Shown here: positions 36,716-47,660 of the stretch, piece by piece
How positions within the stretch are numbered: position 1 is the first letter of the stretch
How the letters are laid out: each line of letters opens with the position of its first letter
Source of the DNA: Formicarius rufipectus
Taxonomy: Eukaryota; Chordata; Aves; Passeriformes; Formicariidae
Assembly: GCA_013399695.1 (NCBI GenBank)
Contig: VXAU01001252.1
Span: 62,001-126,000 of the forward strand
Direction of reading: 5' to 3'
Length of the DNA: 64,000 bases
Program-made: the position numbers and the translations under genes
The notes under the pieces: model-generated
Database searches by the model: none
What the model was told of the DNA's origin: nothing
What the model saw: the letters and a program-made list of their open reading frames with translations, nothing else

Positions 36716-36790
36716 ATGGAGGCCCCTGGCGGCGGCGCGGCCCCGCTGAGCCCCGCGCTGGTGGGGCGGCTCCGCCGGGAGCACCAGAAG
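36716..36790 (+). CDS. URI1: URI1 coding exon 1 (codons 1-25)
   Basis: URI1 is a prefoldin-like scaffold that binds the RNA polymerase subunit RPB5 and works with UXT, PDRG1, PFDN2/6 and the R2TP chaperone (RUVBL1/2, PIH1D1, RPAP3) in assembling polymerases and other complexes. This exon encodes MEAPGGGAAPLSPALVGRLR followed by REHQK and ends at a GTAAAA donor in phase 0. The human protein also starts MEAP, has a Pro/Ala-rich leader and reaches LREEQEK at the same splice point. The start is the first in-frame ATG after a TGA at 36656-36658. Kozak context is partial (G at +4, C at -3). The leader is shorter than in human, consistent with a fast-evolving disordered tail. Confidence 0.9.
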
Positions 36791-36805
36791 GTAAAAGGGC
36801 AGGAG

Positions 36806-36900
36806 GGGCCGGGCCGGGACAGACCGGGGAGTGAAGGGGGTCGGGCCGGGCCGGGCCAGACCGGGGATCTGGGGGATTGGGCCGGGCCAGGCCGGGCTGG
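36806..36900 (+). repeat. GGGCC-rich 36-37-bp tandem repeat, potential G-quadruplex
   Basis: Three adjoining units start at 36806, 36843 and 36879. Each opens with GGGCCGGGCC and, in the first two, continues (C/A)AGACCGGGGA. The plus strand, which is also the RNA sense, carries many G runs of three or more within 100 nt immediately after the exon 1 donor. This suits G-quadruplex formation in DNA or in the nascent transcript. Confidence 0.75.
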
Positions 36901-36927
36901 GGGTCCCGGGGCGGGCACAGGGCCGAG

Positions 36928-36935
36928 TGACGTCA
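36928..36935. promoter_or_regulatory. Perfect palindromic CRE (CREB/ATF site)
   Basis: TGACGTCA is the full 8-bp cAMP-response element. It lies in the CpG island, 138 bp into intron 1, in unique sequence between two repeat arrays. Functional CREs are typically found in CpG islands near transcription starts, so this is a plausible CREB/ATF input to URI1. Binding is inferred from motif only. Confidence 0.55.
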
Positions 36936-36970
36936 CAGGTCGGGGCAGAGGCGGGCCCAGGACACCCGCG

Positions 36971-37303
36971 ACCCCCGGGAGAGGGAATGGGGATGGGAAT
37001 AAGCCCTGGGATCCCTGGGGGAGGGAGTGGGGATGGGAATGAGCCCCGGGGGAGGGGACGTGGCTGAAATGAGCACTGGGTTCCCTGGGGGAGAGAACGG
37101 GCTTGGTAATGAACCCTGGGACCCCCGGGAGAGGGAACGGGGCTGGGAATGAGCCCTGGGATCCCTAGGGAGGGAATGGGAGGTGGGAATGATCCCCAGA
37201 ACCCCCGGGAAAGTAAATGGGGCTGGGAATGAGCCGTGGGATCCCTGGGGGAGGGAATGGGGCTGAGAATGAGCTCTGGGACCCCCAGGAGCATCGGGAA
37301 CCC
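36971..37303. repeat. 40-bp minisatellite with 80-bp higher-order period
   Basis: Units begin at 36971, 37011, 37051, 37081, 37121, 37161, 37201 and 37241, with a partial unit at 37281. All are 40 bp except the third, which lacks 10 bp at its 5' end. Two unit types alternate: type A opens ACCCCCGGGA, type B opens ATCCCTGGGG or TTCCCTGGGG. Both continue with a GAGGGAATGGGG-like block and then GGGAATGAGCCCTGGG. The order A-B-(short)-B-A-B-A-B-A shows amplification of an 80-bp dimer. Long Pro/Ser-rich minus-strand frames over this region are translations of the repeat, not genes. Confidence 0.92.
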
Positions 37304-37399
37304 TGCCCGCGGGGAGGCGGCGGGGGCGGTCCTGCCCCAGCCTGCAGAGGCTGGTTCCACTCGAGACCATAGCTCAAAACTCAAAATACTTTTTCTGAG

Positions 37400-37419
37400 T
37401 TTTTTTTTTTTTTTTTTTT
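37400..37419. repeat. T20 homopolymer at the 3' edge of the CpG island
   Basis: Twenty consecutive T bases mark an abrupt change from GC-rich to AT-rich sequence. It could be the oligo-A tail of an old minus-strand retrotransposed sequence, but no such element is recognisable beside it. Confidence 0.85.
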
Positions 37420-40400
37420 AAATTGCACTCGTGATCCCAGGCAAACAGGTTCTGATAGCTTAGTGAGCACTTGCAGGTCCCAACCTTACTTTGACCTGTG
37501 TGTGTGCAGGAGTCACTGTGGGACTAACTCATGGTCATGTTCAATGTATTATTGACACAAGTGCGTTTCGCCAGTTCACCTTTCACTGCTTCTGCTCATT
37601 TTACACACGTGATTAAAATTTTTGGAAGCTGATTCAAAGGTGCACAGCAGAGCTCCTCAGTTATAACAGAGGGCTTTATCTTCAGCCTGTATTTTTGTCA
37701 CATGCTGGTTTAATTAACAGTAAGAAAACTGAATAACACCTATGTGGTAAAAAAACATGCTTTGTCTGAAATATTGTCTGCCAAAGTGTGGCTACTTTTG
37801 AATAGCCCACTGGGTCATTACTCAGAGATCTGCATAGCTAGCTGGCTGTTAACGTGGATGAGCAGTAAGAGGATCTGCTGGAATACTCTGTGTTGTCCGT
37901 CCTGCACAGACAGTGACCCGTTATACCAATAGTTGAGGATAGTGACTCCTCTGCTTGGGCTCCTTCAGTCAGTTTTCAAGGTGGTGGAATCTGGTGAAGA
38001 ATAATTTCCCTGGTACATCAGCGTCAGGCCTAGTGCATAAGCACATATCTGTCATAGTCACATAGAATTATTCCCCGTTCATGGTAAGACCCCTCTGTAA
38101 GCAAGTTTAAGACTCTTCTTAAACATATCTGCTCTGGTGGAAAAGAGGCCCAGGAGACCATTAATTAAGCCTCTGTTAGGCTGATGTACCAAAGTTATAT
38201 TTTATCAGAGGGAAACTTTACATAATTTCTGCGAATTAGCTAAAAAAAATGGAATACTTCAGCTCAAATATGAAATTATACTAAAGAACTACATATCTTG
38301 GTTACAATGGAGTGTCATGATGAAGATGTAGTAGACTTTCCCTCTATGCCGTGAATATATATAATTGGATTACAACAGTATTTTCAGTTATGAAAATACT
38401 GTATTTTAAGATGGAGGAGGTATTTTCAGCTGCCTGTTTCCAGAGATTCATATTTTTCTCATAAAATCACTGAAGTTGAAGGGTCATGTTTTGGTTTCAG
38501 CACAAAGATGAGAAAGAATTAGTTATCCAGTAGTTTGGTAAAACTAGTAATTGTAGTGTGAGAATCATAAGAAATAGTAAAGTTATGGAGCCAGAATGAT
38601 ATCTTTATATACTGGCATTTAAGCAGGCAAATATATTTTAATTAACATGATGTGCTGTCCTAGTGATGCTTGGTTAGGTATAAAGGCACTTATTTATTCC
38701 CATTAGTCTGAAGGCAACCTTAGGGGTAATAGTGGAATACAACAGTGTGTATCTGCAGCATTAAAGGTAATATTTTAATCACAGCCGAGAATTTTAACAC
38801 CAAGGCTATTGTACAAACCTGGTTCAGCTACAGGTTTAAGCTTTTAAGTGCTAAAAAACTGCTCTGGAGAACGTGTGAACTGAGGCTTCCTTCCTGTTTA
38901 AAAATATTGAAAGAAAAGGATGTTCATGACTTTCTGTCTTTAGTTGGATCGAGGCTGCAACTTCCAGGTTTAGGACTCCTGGTGAAAAGTAATTTGAGTA
39001 CTTGTTTAGGACTGCTTGCCTGCTGGACAGATTTCATCTTGTTAATTTGTGGTGATAGTAAGACCAAACTGTTAAAAGCAATTTTCAGTGCTCCTACTAA
39101 AGGCACTTCGTATGAAAACATGACTTAGAATGTGTATCTTGGGGATAAATTATAGAAGAATGTCTAGTAATTTTCATGATAAAGACCATCATTGTAAGCA
39201 CAGTGCCTGCGTAAAGTTTTGAATATTTCTGTAAGGAGAATATAATATATATATCATGGATTACTTGCAAAAGCAATATAAGTTAGCTGAAAATACTGTG
39301 GTAAATCTATTGCAAGTTAGTACAAGAATTACAAAATGAATATTTAAATAGGAGAGTTCTCATGCTATAGAGCCTGCATTTGATATTATATTATTTGATA
39401 TACATTTATTCCTGCAATCAGATGGGTTAAGATTACTGATAGGAAGTTGACAAGTCACATCTATATGATTTGGTAAGACTTGTGTAGACAGTGAATTTTC
39501 AGTGGGATGATATGTTCTGTAGTTTCTGAGCAATACAATGACGATATGTGTAATGGGAGACATTACAGAACCAATTAGACCCAAGAGACCTTTGTAGAGT
39601 GCAGACACAGCCATGGAGAATCTAAAGGATTCCAGTATTAGCTGGCAATGATTTTCTTTTGGTATTGCACTGACAAAACATACTTTTTAATTTTCCTTTT
39701 AGGGAAATTAGGACAAGGAAGTGACTCTCCTGTCACTCATCATGACAACACAGCACAATTAGATTGAGTGCAGCTCTTATTGTAACTCATTGGCTGCTGT
39801 GTATTATGACATATTCTTAATTTTTATGAATTTAAGTGGTAGAACTGTATGATGTTTAATTTCCAAATGATTTCCAAGATCCTGAGTACTTGCAGTTTTG
39901 TAACAGTTAAACAACTTGTAGGTGGGTTATGGGAAAACAAATTAGAGAATCCTAAACTTACACCCTTTTAAACTGTCTGCTCTTCTTACGTGACTTACTT
40001 TTGGGGCTGGCTGCTGCTGTTTAAGCCTTTTTCAAGTAATACTTGTGCTATGAAATCAGCATCTTGCCAGATTTAGGGCTGTTCCTGCAGTCAGAAAAAG
40101 TGCAATGAGGTTGAGTAGGGTCTTGCACACTCCATGCTGCTACAAGACCCCCTGGAAATCTGGAACCACTTATCTATGGGCTCACAGATGAGACTGCAGA
40201 TGAGTGGGCTTTCCAGCACAGTGTCTCCCGTGGTTTGCACTTCTTTCAGCCTATGTCCAAGTTAACAGAATCTAGAAAAACCCTGGGTATGAGACACCAG
40301 TGCAGGAGAACTTCATTTTGCATGATAACGGTTTGAGAAAAGGGAGCAGGGTGTCTGAAGCTTGGTTTGATCTGATCCTTTTTAAAAGTACCCGTATAAA

Positions 40401-43284
40401 GCTTTATTTGCCATATTCCTTTTTAAAAGGTACGTGGACCTTTTCAGAAACTTCTGATGACATACACTCTGTCATGTCCAGTGATTCCAGTGTTTTCTCA
40501 TGTGCTGCTTTCAAGTAAAAGGGCTAATTCAGTCATAATCTGGAAGCTTTTGATAGAATACTTATTGTCCCTCTAGTGTTAATTGATCATCACTTTACTT
40601 TTTTAGTCAATATTTGTCAATGTTCTTATTAGTATGAATTAAATACCCACTAGCTTATATAATGTCAAGACTTGTGAAATAAATTAGCAGATAATTCAGT
40701 AGGCTTTTTCTAATCGTAATTAAAGGCAAACTTCACAAAAGAATATAAAGAGCATTGCCTTTATTCTGGAGTGGGCAAGCCTGTGTGTGTCCAGCCTCAT
40801 GGGTAACTAAAATGTGTAGATGAGATTATATGCACAAAATCTGAACATTACTAAATTGAGTCCTTCCTGTAGCTGTCATTGTTGCTCTGAGTAGATGCAG
40901 TGACCACTGTGCAGTTGCTGGTTTTGTGGTTCCTCTTGTCTGTTAGCATAGGCTGCAGTGTCACTGTCACGAAAAGCATGAACCCTCCACCACTTTTGTA
41001 CTAACACTTGGGATCTTCTGTGGGGTAAGAGGAATCCAGTGACATGTGCCAAAATGGTCCTGGCAGATGCCAGCATGAATGTGGCAGGGAAGTGCAGGAA
41101 CAGTGATGGGGAAACCGGACTGGCCCTTCGAGCTGTGGCCGAGTCAGAGCAGTTGTGAGCAACAGTCTCAGACACTTGTTCAAAATTTTCATAAACAATC
41201 ATATGAATTGTTCATGTGACTTTAATTTGAACAACTTACTACTCTTAAATTACAATTTTTATGTGTGTCTGCTTTTTTCAGCCTTTTAGCAGTTTTAGGG
41301 TGGCACATTCGTGACACTGCTCAATGACCTGGGCTGAGATTCAGCTTGAAACCAAAGTTTTTCTTTTTTTTTTTTCTCTTCCTGAAGTACTTTTCTGCCA
41401 ATGTGGGACCCTAATGAGGTTACAGTTGTCTGCTGGCAGGTTGTGTTGGGTTGAAAGGGTAAGACAGTGGAACTGAGTAGCAGGAGACAGGGAGGAATGT
41501 TGCCTGTTTTACTCAGAACCGTGGCTGAATGTTGAACCACAGCCTCCAGGTATGTCTGTGAGGAGGTACCACAACTCATGGCAATTTTAAGCTAGTTAAG
41601 CTTAGGTATTGCTGGCAGCATAGTTGTTGCAGCATAAACTACATCAAAGCTTGCAAAACCTGCTTGAGATGTTCAGTTGCTTAGATCATGGGAATTGTGT
41701 GCTCTTGCTGGTCTGCTGCTCCTTTGGAACCAGAGTGAGCCTGGATATGGTGCAGCCACCTGAAAAATATAAACCTGACGTAAGCAAAAATATTAAGTTA
41801 CAATTTCCTTAGCTGTGTGTCAAGATGAAGTTACAGGACATGGACACTCACTTGGTGCCAGCAAAGGACAAGGCCTTACTGCAGTTTGTTTCTCTCTTGT
41901 ACCAATGCAGTTGGATGGGAGCTCTTGAAACTCACTTGATTCGCAGAAGATTCCATCCTCCTTTGGGGTTTTTGCTGCATAGAATTTTTAAGCTCGCCCA
42001 AATCGTTGTGGTCAGAACTTAGTCTTTATTTATTGATAAATAGTAGTTATGTACTACTTCTGCAAAACCACAAGACCCATGTATGTGTGTAAACAGTTAA
42101 TATAAAAGTAGTAGATTTCACTTGTTTTCTTGTAAAGAAAGGTAAAAATTGTGGTTATATTTTTGAATTTTTCCTTTAGAAATAAATGTTTGCTGTGATT
42201 CAGATTTCTTTCTCTCTTTTCCTTCAGTATTTTTCCTGAACATATTTCTTCAAAAGGCAAAACTTTCCACCCAAAGGGGGATTTATGTTAATAATTTGTT
42301 GAAATGTAGTGTTTTTGAGTAATATGATTTAATAAATGAATATGAGAGCTCAGAAATGCTTTCTTCCTTTTCCATTAGATCATATAGTGTGCCAACAGAC
42401 TGAAGAATTTTTAATAGTTTTATTTCATTTTTTGATTGAAAATGGGGCTCTAGGAAAAACAATTGTGCAAATGTTAATTCTGTCTTTCTCCATCAGTGAT
42501 TGCTGTGTTTTAGGCAAGTACTATGTAGTTTCCTAGAGGAAAAAATGAAAATTCATTTTAAATGTTTATTTTGTGTGTGGCTTGTTACATCCTTGTTACC
42601 AAGAGATGATTAAATATTTGACCACCCATTAGTGTTCTTCTGTAATGTAAAGTCATATTGTGAACTGGTTATTTCATCAGTAAACTTTAAGGGTTTGGGG
42701 CTGCAACAGGGAAATCTTGTGCATGAGTTGCGTAGCAGGAGTGGGTTTTGGTACTGCAAACATTTACAGATGGAGGCAGGTCATGTACATGTATCAACTG
42801 CAGTAAATGCTTGAATGTAGAAGGTTAAGCAGTTAAAACTCTGAAGAGTTGGAGTCATCTGAAGGAGGTCAGTAGTATCTTGGATTTATCATGAGCTTCT
42901 TACAAACATGGATCTGCATTTCAGGAAAGCAGCATGCACTTCCACTGTAGTTGGTGGAAGGTTCTGGACAACAGAAACAAGATTGAAACTGTGATATTTT
43001 CACAGTCCCAGATGGCAGGGACAGTTTCCTGAAGGCAGATCATTGGTTTTAGACTTTATTAGGCCTTTACTTTAATTACCACCTCATTACTTGCTTGGCT
43101 TCCACAAAAAGTATTCCATACTGTCATTTTCCCTAAGTAACTAGAAATGTGATTGAAAGGTATGTTTAAAGTGAGACTAATTCAAGATTAAATAGTCACA
43201 AATTATATTATTGCTACATGTAAACAAATTACTTGCATATCTGATTTTATTCAGATTACTTTTCAAGTGGTAAATAATGCTTTA

Positions 43285-43500
43285 TCACTTATATAGTGCT
43301 CTTACATCTTTAGAGTGCTTTTCTCACATTAATTAATCATCATTAAACACTCTGAGGTGGGTAGGTTAATACTATTATCCCCATTTTGCAGATGAAGAAA
43401 TGTAGACTGAGAGGTTGTGATTTGCTCAAGGCCATATAGAAGAAACAAAATCAGAGCTGGGATTAGATCTGTGTCCCTAGTTTCTAATTTCAGAAGACCA
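43285..43500 (-). repeat. MIR-type SINE, well preserved, antisense in URI1 intron 1
   Basis: Read forward, the block TATTATCCCCATTTTGCAGATG, GAAGAAATGTAGACTGAGAGG, TTGTGATTTGCTCAAGGCC and CAGAGCTGGGATTAGATCTG is the reverse complement of the MIR core (CAGATCCCAGCTCTG ... GGCCTTGAGCAA ... CTCATCTGCAAAATGGGGATAATA). The 5' side (TATAGTGCTCTTACATCTTT, TAATTAATCATCATTAA) fits the MIR 3' portion. For an amniote-wide SINE it is strikingly intact, and it is the best preserved of the four in the window. Confidence 0.85.
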
Positions 43501-46500
43501 GCCAGATTGTGAGGCACAGTTTTGAAACAAAATACTCAAGTGTGTGTATAGAAACAGCAGACATTTGCTTGGCCTCATAGATGCCTAACTTGAAATTTAT
43601 TTAAATGGAAACTTTGCTTTTGTGCTGTGCTGCATATTTCCATGCTCATACTCACAAGTGTGGAAGTGGCCTCTAGTTCATTTAGGACCTCTTCCTAATA
43701 TGATGGGGCATTTTAATTCTCATAATTTTCATTGAAATTAACTTTTTTCTTAAAAATATACCTGTTTTTACTTCTTTGGACTTGAACATCACTGTGTGAC
43801 TTGGATACAGCAGGTTTAGCATTGGTACCCATACTGTCAGCAGTTGATACCAGTACCAGCTCTGTTGCTTACAGTTTTTTACCAGCTGAGACATATATAA
43901 GATTCTGACTTGGCACCTTGCTGTTCTGAGGAGATGAGAGAGAAGAATTGCCCTCTGTATGCCAAACCCTGCACCTTTGTATGCAATGGCCAGCTTTTTA
44001 GGAGAGAGAAACCTTCACATGCATACAGTTCACCTTAGAGGAGAAGTACCTCAATAAAACAAGATAGTCTTGGAAGGGAGAGGAGAGCAGAACTATTTGT
44101 GCACCACTTTGATAATCAGAAGCACCTCAGAGGATTGTATTCAGCTGTTAGCAATAGAAGCATGTGCAGAATCAACAGATAAGGAAAAATAAGTTCTAGG
44201 AAAGAGGTGCCTTTGTACAGCAGGGTGAAGACCTGCTGGGGAAAGGTGTAGTAATGTGGAATAGGTTAAGAGACTCATCGGCACGAACAGAATCTGCATT
44301 GTGCTCCAACATCCTTCTCACGTGTTATCATTGCCAAGGAAAGTTTGCCTGACTGCTGAGTTATGAGCTCTGGCTTCTGTTCCCAGCCCTGCCCGATGTT
44401 AGTGGTTAAGTTACTCAGCCTGCAGAATCAGTGCAGTGGTTCTGCAAAGGGGACACTTTGAAGTGATGGTAGGTCTGAAGCTGATCCTCGTGCTCTACTT
44501 GTGACAGCTGGCAATGAGAGATTCCCTAAAAGCAGCAACATTGGCTTCCTTTGAAATAGCAGTGAGAGCAGAACCAGCTCAGTCTCCAGCTTTAACTGGC
44601 TGGTTATTAATGCAGAAGGAATTACACACTGGGTTTACAGGTGTGCAGGGGTGTCCCAAGGGTGCTTGTAGAACTTGCAGGTGTGGCTCTGTCTGCTTGG
44701 GGGCTTGAGAAGCACACCATTTTGCCAGATTGCTGCTCTTGGAAAGGAAGGAAAACAAGGTATTTGTCCATTTGCTTTCTTTTAAGACTATGGAATGTAT
44801 TTTCCTACAGTGTTTTAATAGCCAGGCCCATGATTTGGTAATATTAAGTTTGATGCAAGAGTAGTTTAGTAAATATTTTAGTATGCAGATAGGCTGTTGA
44901 TAACCGTGTACATTCACAAACTCAGACACTTCTGTGCCTAAAAGGGGAGAATTCAGAGTTTATTGGTACAACTTCCCCTACGATGTCTTAAAAGTAATGC
45001 ATGCTTGATGGCACTAGTTGTCCAGGCAAATTGGACTCAAGTGAACAAGCAAACAGGTTATTTATTTTGTTTACCCTAAAAGGGATTTTCATCCTTTAAT
45101 TGTAACTCTAAATATAAATTATGTGTGGAAGATAGACTAATGATTTTCCTGTGTTTGATTAAAGGCAAAGAATCAGAGATTTGTTTATATATTTATCTAT
45201 TTGTTTCTTTGCTGTGGTAAGACCAGTTGTTATCCAAACAGTGGGACTGACCTAATAAAGGACATATGCATAATTGATCTCCATCTGTTTTTCAATATTT
45301 ATTCTCTCTATTCTTTTAATAGACTTCAGTTCCAGAAGTGCAGCCTGCAACATTTTTAAGGTGGTATGTTTTAGCACTTCTGTAAAAGATTTGATTTTAT
45401 GGTGGCCACTGAAACGAAGAGGGTTGTTGTTGGTTCCACCCTTTAGTATCCCTTCAAGAGAGATTATATCAAAGAAGAAGAATTAAATTAAAATTGATTG
45501 CTGTTATTGATTTTTTTTAAGGGGGATAAAGGGTGATGGAAACAGCATATTCTCCTATGCTGTTTTACTGATGGACTATTTTAAAAAAAAACATAAAAAG
45601 CATATGTGCTCATTTACATATTTACTAATTAAAAAAAGCTTCCTGGAAACATTAAGTAGACTATCTTCTGTAACCTTTAACATTGTAGCTAATGGATATA
45701 GCCTGGAAATTTTTATAGAAGGTCCTCTAAATAATGTAAATGATTATGAATATGTAACTAGTTAATATGCAGCTACGATAGGATTATCATGTAGAGGTTA
45801 ATGAACATGCTGCTCTTATGGTTTGCAGGGCTTTTCTTTTTGTGCTTTTAGCTCACTTCATTCATGGAAAGTCATATATTGGGAATGGAAAGCTTCCTGT
45901 CTTTTCCATCTTCATCTGTAACGGGGCAATTAAATTGGAACTTTCTTAAAGGATTTCATAAACATTTTTGTATGCTAGATGATGTTGTGTACTTCACAGT
46001 CACTGCCTAATGCGAAAGGATGAAGGATGTGGGTAGAATAGGCTCTGACTCTTTGACTTGTCAGTGGTGAGTTCCACTCTATGTTAGCATTGTTAGCAGA
46101 TGTTGCTGTGCTGTGTGATTTGTATCTTCTGCAGAACTTTACTCCTAAAATGGGCTTAATATTAATAATATGAATTAGATTTCAGGGTTGATGTTCTGTA
46201 CAGGTCAGTATATTTACTCTCAAGCTTAAAAATAGTTAGTTTGCACATTAAGGAAGATATTTGCTAGGCATTTGATTTGTAGGAGTTTAAAGCAAATGAC
46301 AAATTTAAACTTGGCTTACATGGGATGAGCTACCTGGCTCATCCTGATGGATTATGAAATAGCATAACCACAAATGTAGAGCTGATCCTTTTAATTTAAG
46401 AACTTTACTCTGTTTAAAGAATTATTAGCTCACAAAGTAGTCCCATTTTTTTTCACTCCTACATGAGTAGAAAGTGCAGGGTCTGAGATCTGTTCTGCAA

Positions 46501-47625
46501 TAGCTGCACATATGCTAACTGGAAAAAAAAATTGTCTTTCATTCTGTTGTTTGGGGGAAAAAAAAAAAAGAATTATCTGCTCCAGGGATTTCAGGGGTAC
46601 TTGAATGTATGTTATTGTATTCTCTGCAAATTTTCTCATTAATTGCTTTCAAATGTTAGTATTATTTTGACTATAGGAAAATCAAAATTTGTAAAGAAAA
46701 AAATCTAGAAAATGCTTATATTGAGAAGATGTCTAGACATATTTAACTGCCTCATGGCTTCATTGCATTTCATATAATTGAATGAAATTGTGTTATATTT
46801 TTGGTAACCATTATTCGGAGATCAGAATACATTTTGAAAGATGAAATCTCCATGTAATTGTGGCAGAGAAGGTCACAGGTTTCAGCATCCTGTCTGTTTG
46901 CTCTATATATAGTCTAAAAATTACAGGTAAAAAAGAAAAAAGTATTTCATTTTAACAATGTGCTTTGTTTTGTAAATTCTTCTGTATCTCTTGGGAAAGC
47001 CTGTGGCATGAGGAAGTAAGCAAAATATTCGTATTAAAACTTAGTTTTTTTGACATCCAGAAAGCACAGAAGGAAAGCCAGCAGCCCATCATGGTGTCAA
47101 ATATCCACATATTTAAACAGCACAAAGTTAATTTGTGCTTTTTCAAGTTAAAATGGCCAGTGAATACATTTGTTGATGTAGTGATAGGGGAAAAACGTTT
47201 TTGGTGTTGAGGCTCATTTGTTTTGGTTTTTAATGACTGAGTGTGGAAGTTACATTGATGTCTTGTTATAATTTATGTTGTTTTCTTATTCTGCAAACAT
47301 GTAACACTGAAAATAGATTGGCAGATTGCACAAACTGCTACTTATCTCAGATCGTGTGTCACGTAATAGTTATGGAGCAGGTATTGTACCAAAATACGAA
47401 GTGCAACGCTGTAATTTTTTCCCCGTGGTTATCACTCTGCATTAGTGTGTGATAAAGTGTGCTGCTTAAGAACGACCATTCACATGCCTTTGCCCTGACA
47501 AATAAAAATGTATATAGAGACACCACCCAATCTGTAAAGCTGCTGTTGTAGTTTCTGATGCATTGACATTGCAGCTGTGTGCTTAGCCTGTTTTTTTCAC
47601 GAGTAGTTATCTGTTTTAATGACAG

Positions 47626-47660
47626 GTGGTCACTAGCTGCCAAGAAAAAATCCAGCACTG
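47626..47660 (+). CDS. URI1: URI1 coding exon 2 (35-nt exon)
   Basis: A 35-nt exon between TTAATGACAG and GTAAGTAAAA. It encodes VVTSCQEKIQH plus the first two bases of a Trp codon, against VVTNCQERIQHW in human. The change pattern is conservative (N to S, R to K). It begins the first coiled-coil helix of the prefoldin-like domain. Phase is 0 in and 2 out, joining exactly to exon 3. Too short for ordinary open-frame detection; the call rests on the near-identical peptide, matching splice sites and phases. Confidence 0.93.

Larger units (their letters stand above)
36070..37340 (+). promoter_or_regulatory. URI1: URI1 promoter CpG island
   Basis: A CpG- and GC-dense block surrounds the first coding exon of URI1 and falls off sharply at a 20-bp T run (37400-37419). 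No TATA box is evident, which is usual for a housekeeping CpG-island promoter; several GC boxes (GGGCGG-type) are present upstream of the ATG. The transcription start cannot be fixed from sequence. Tandem repeats occupy both edges of the island. If the minus-strand candidate gene is real, this island could also serve it as a bidirectional promoter, but that is speculation. Confidence 0.85.
36791..47625 (+). other. URI1: URI1 intron 1 (10.8 kb)
   Basis: Bounded by GTAAAA and TAATGACAG. The first 500 bp are CpG island with two minisatellites and a CRE motif. The remainder is AT-richer unique sequence with simple repeats (T20 at 37400-37419, an A run near 46559) and a minus-strand MIR at about 43285-43500. 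I see no additional exon in frame with URI1. Confidence 0.85.

Noticed and set aside
36148..37384. Long minus-strand open frames (up to 279 codons) over the URI1 promoter and intron 1
   Set aside because: They are Pro/Gly/Arg-rich translations of the 40-bp minisatellite and CpG island. Several frames are open at once because GC-rich repeats lack stops.
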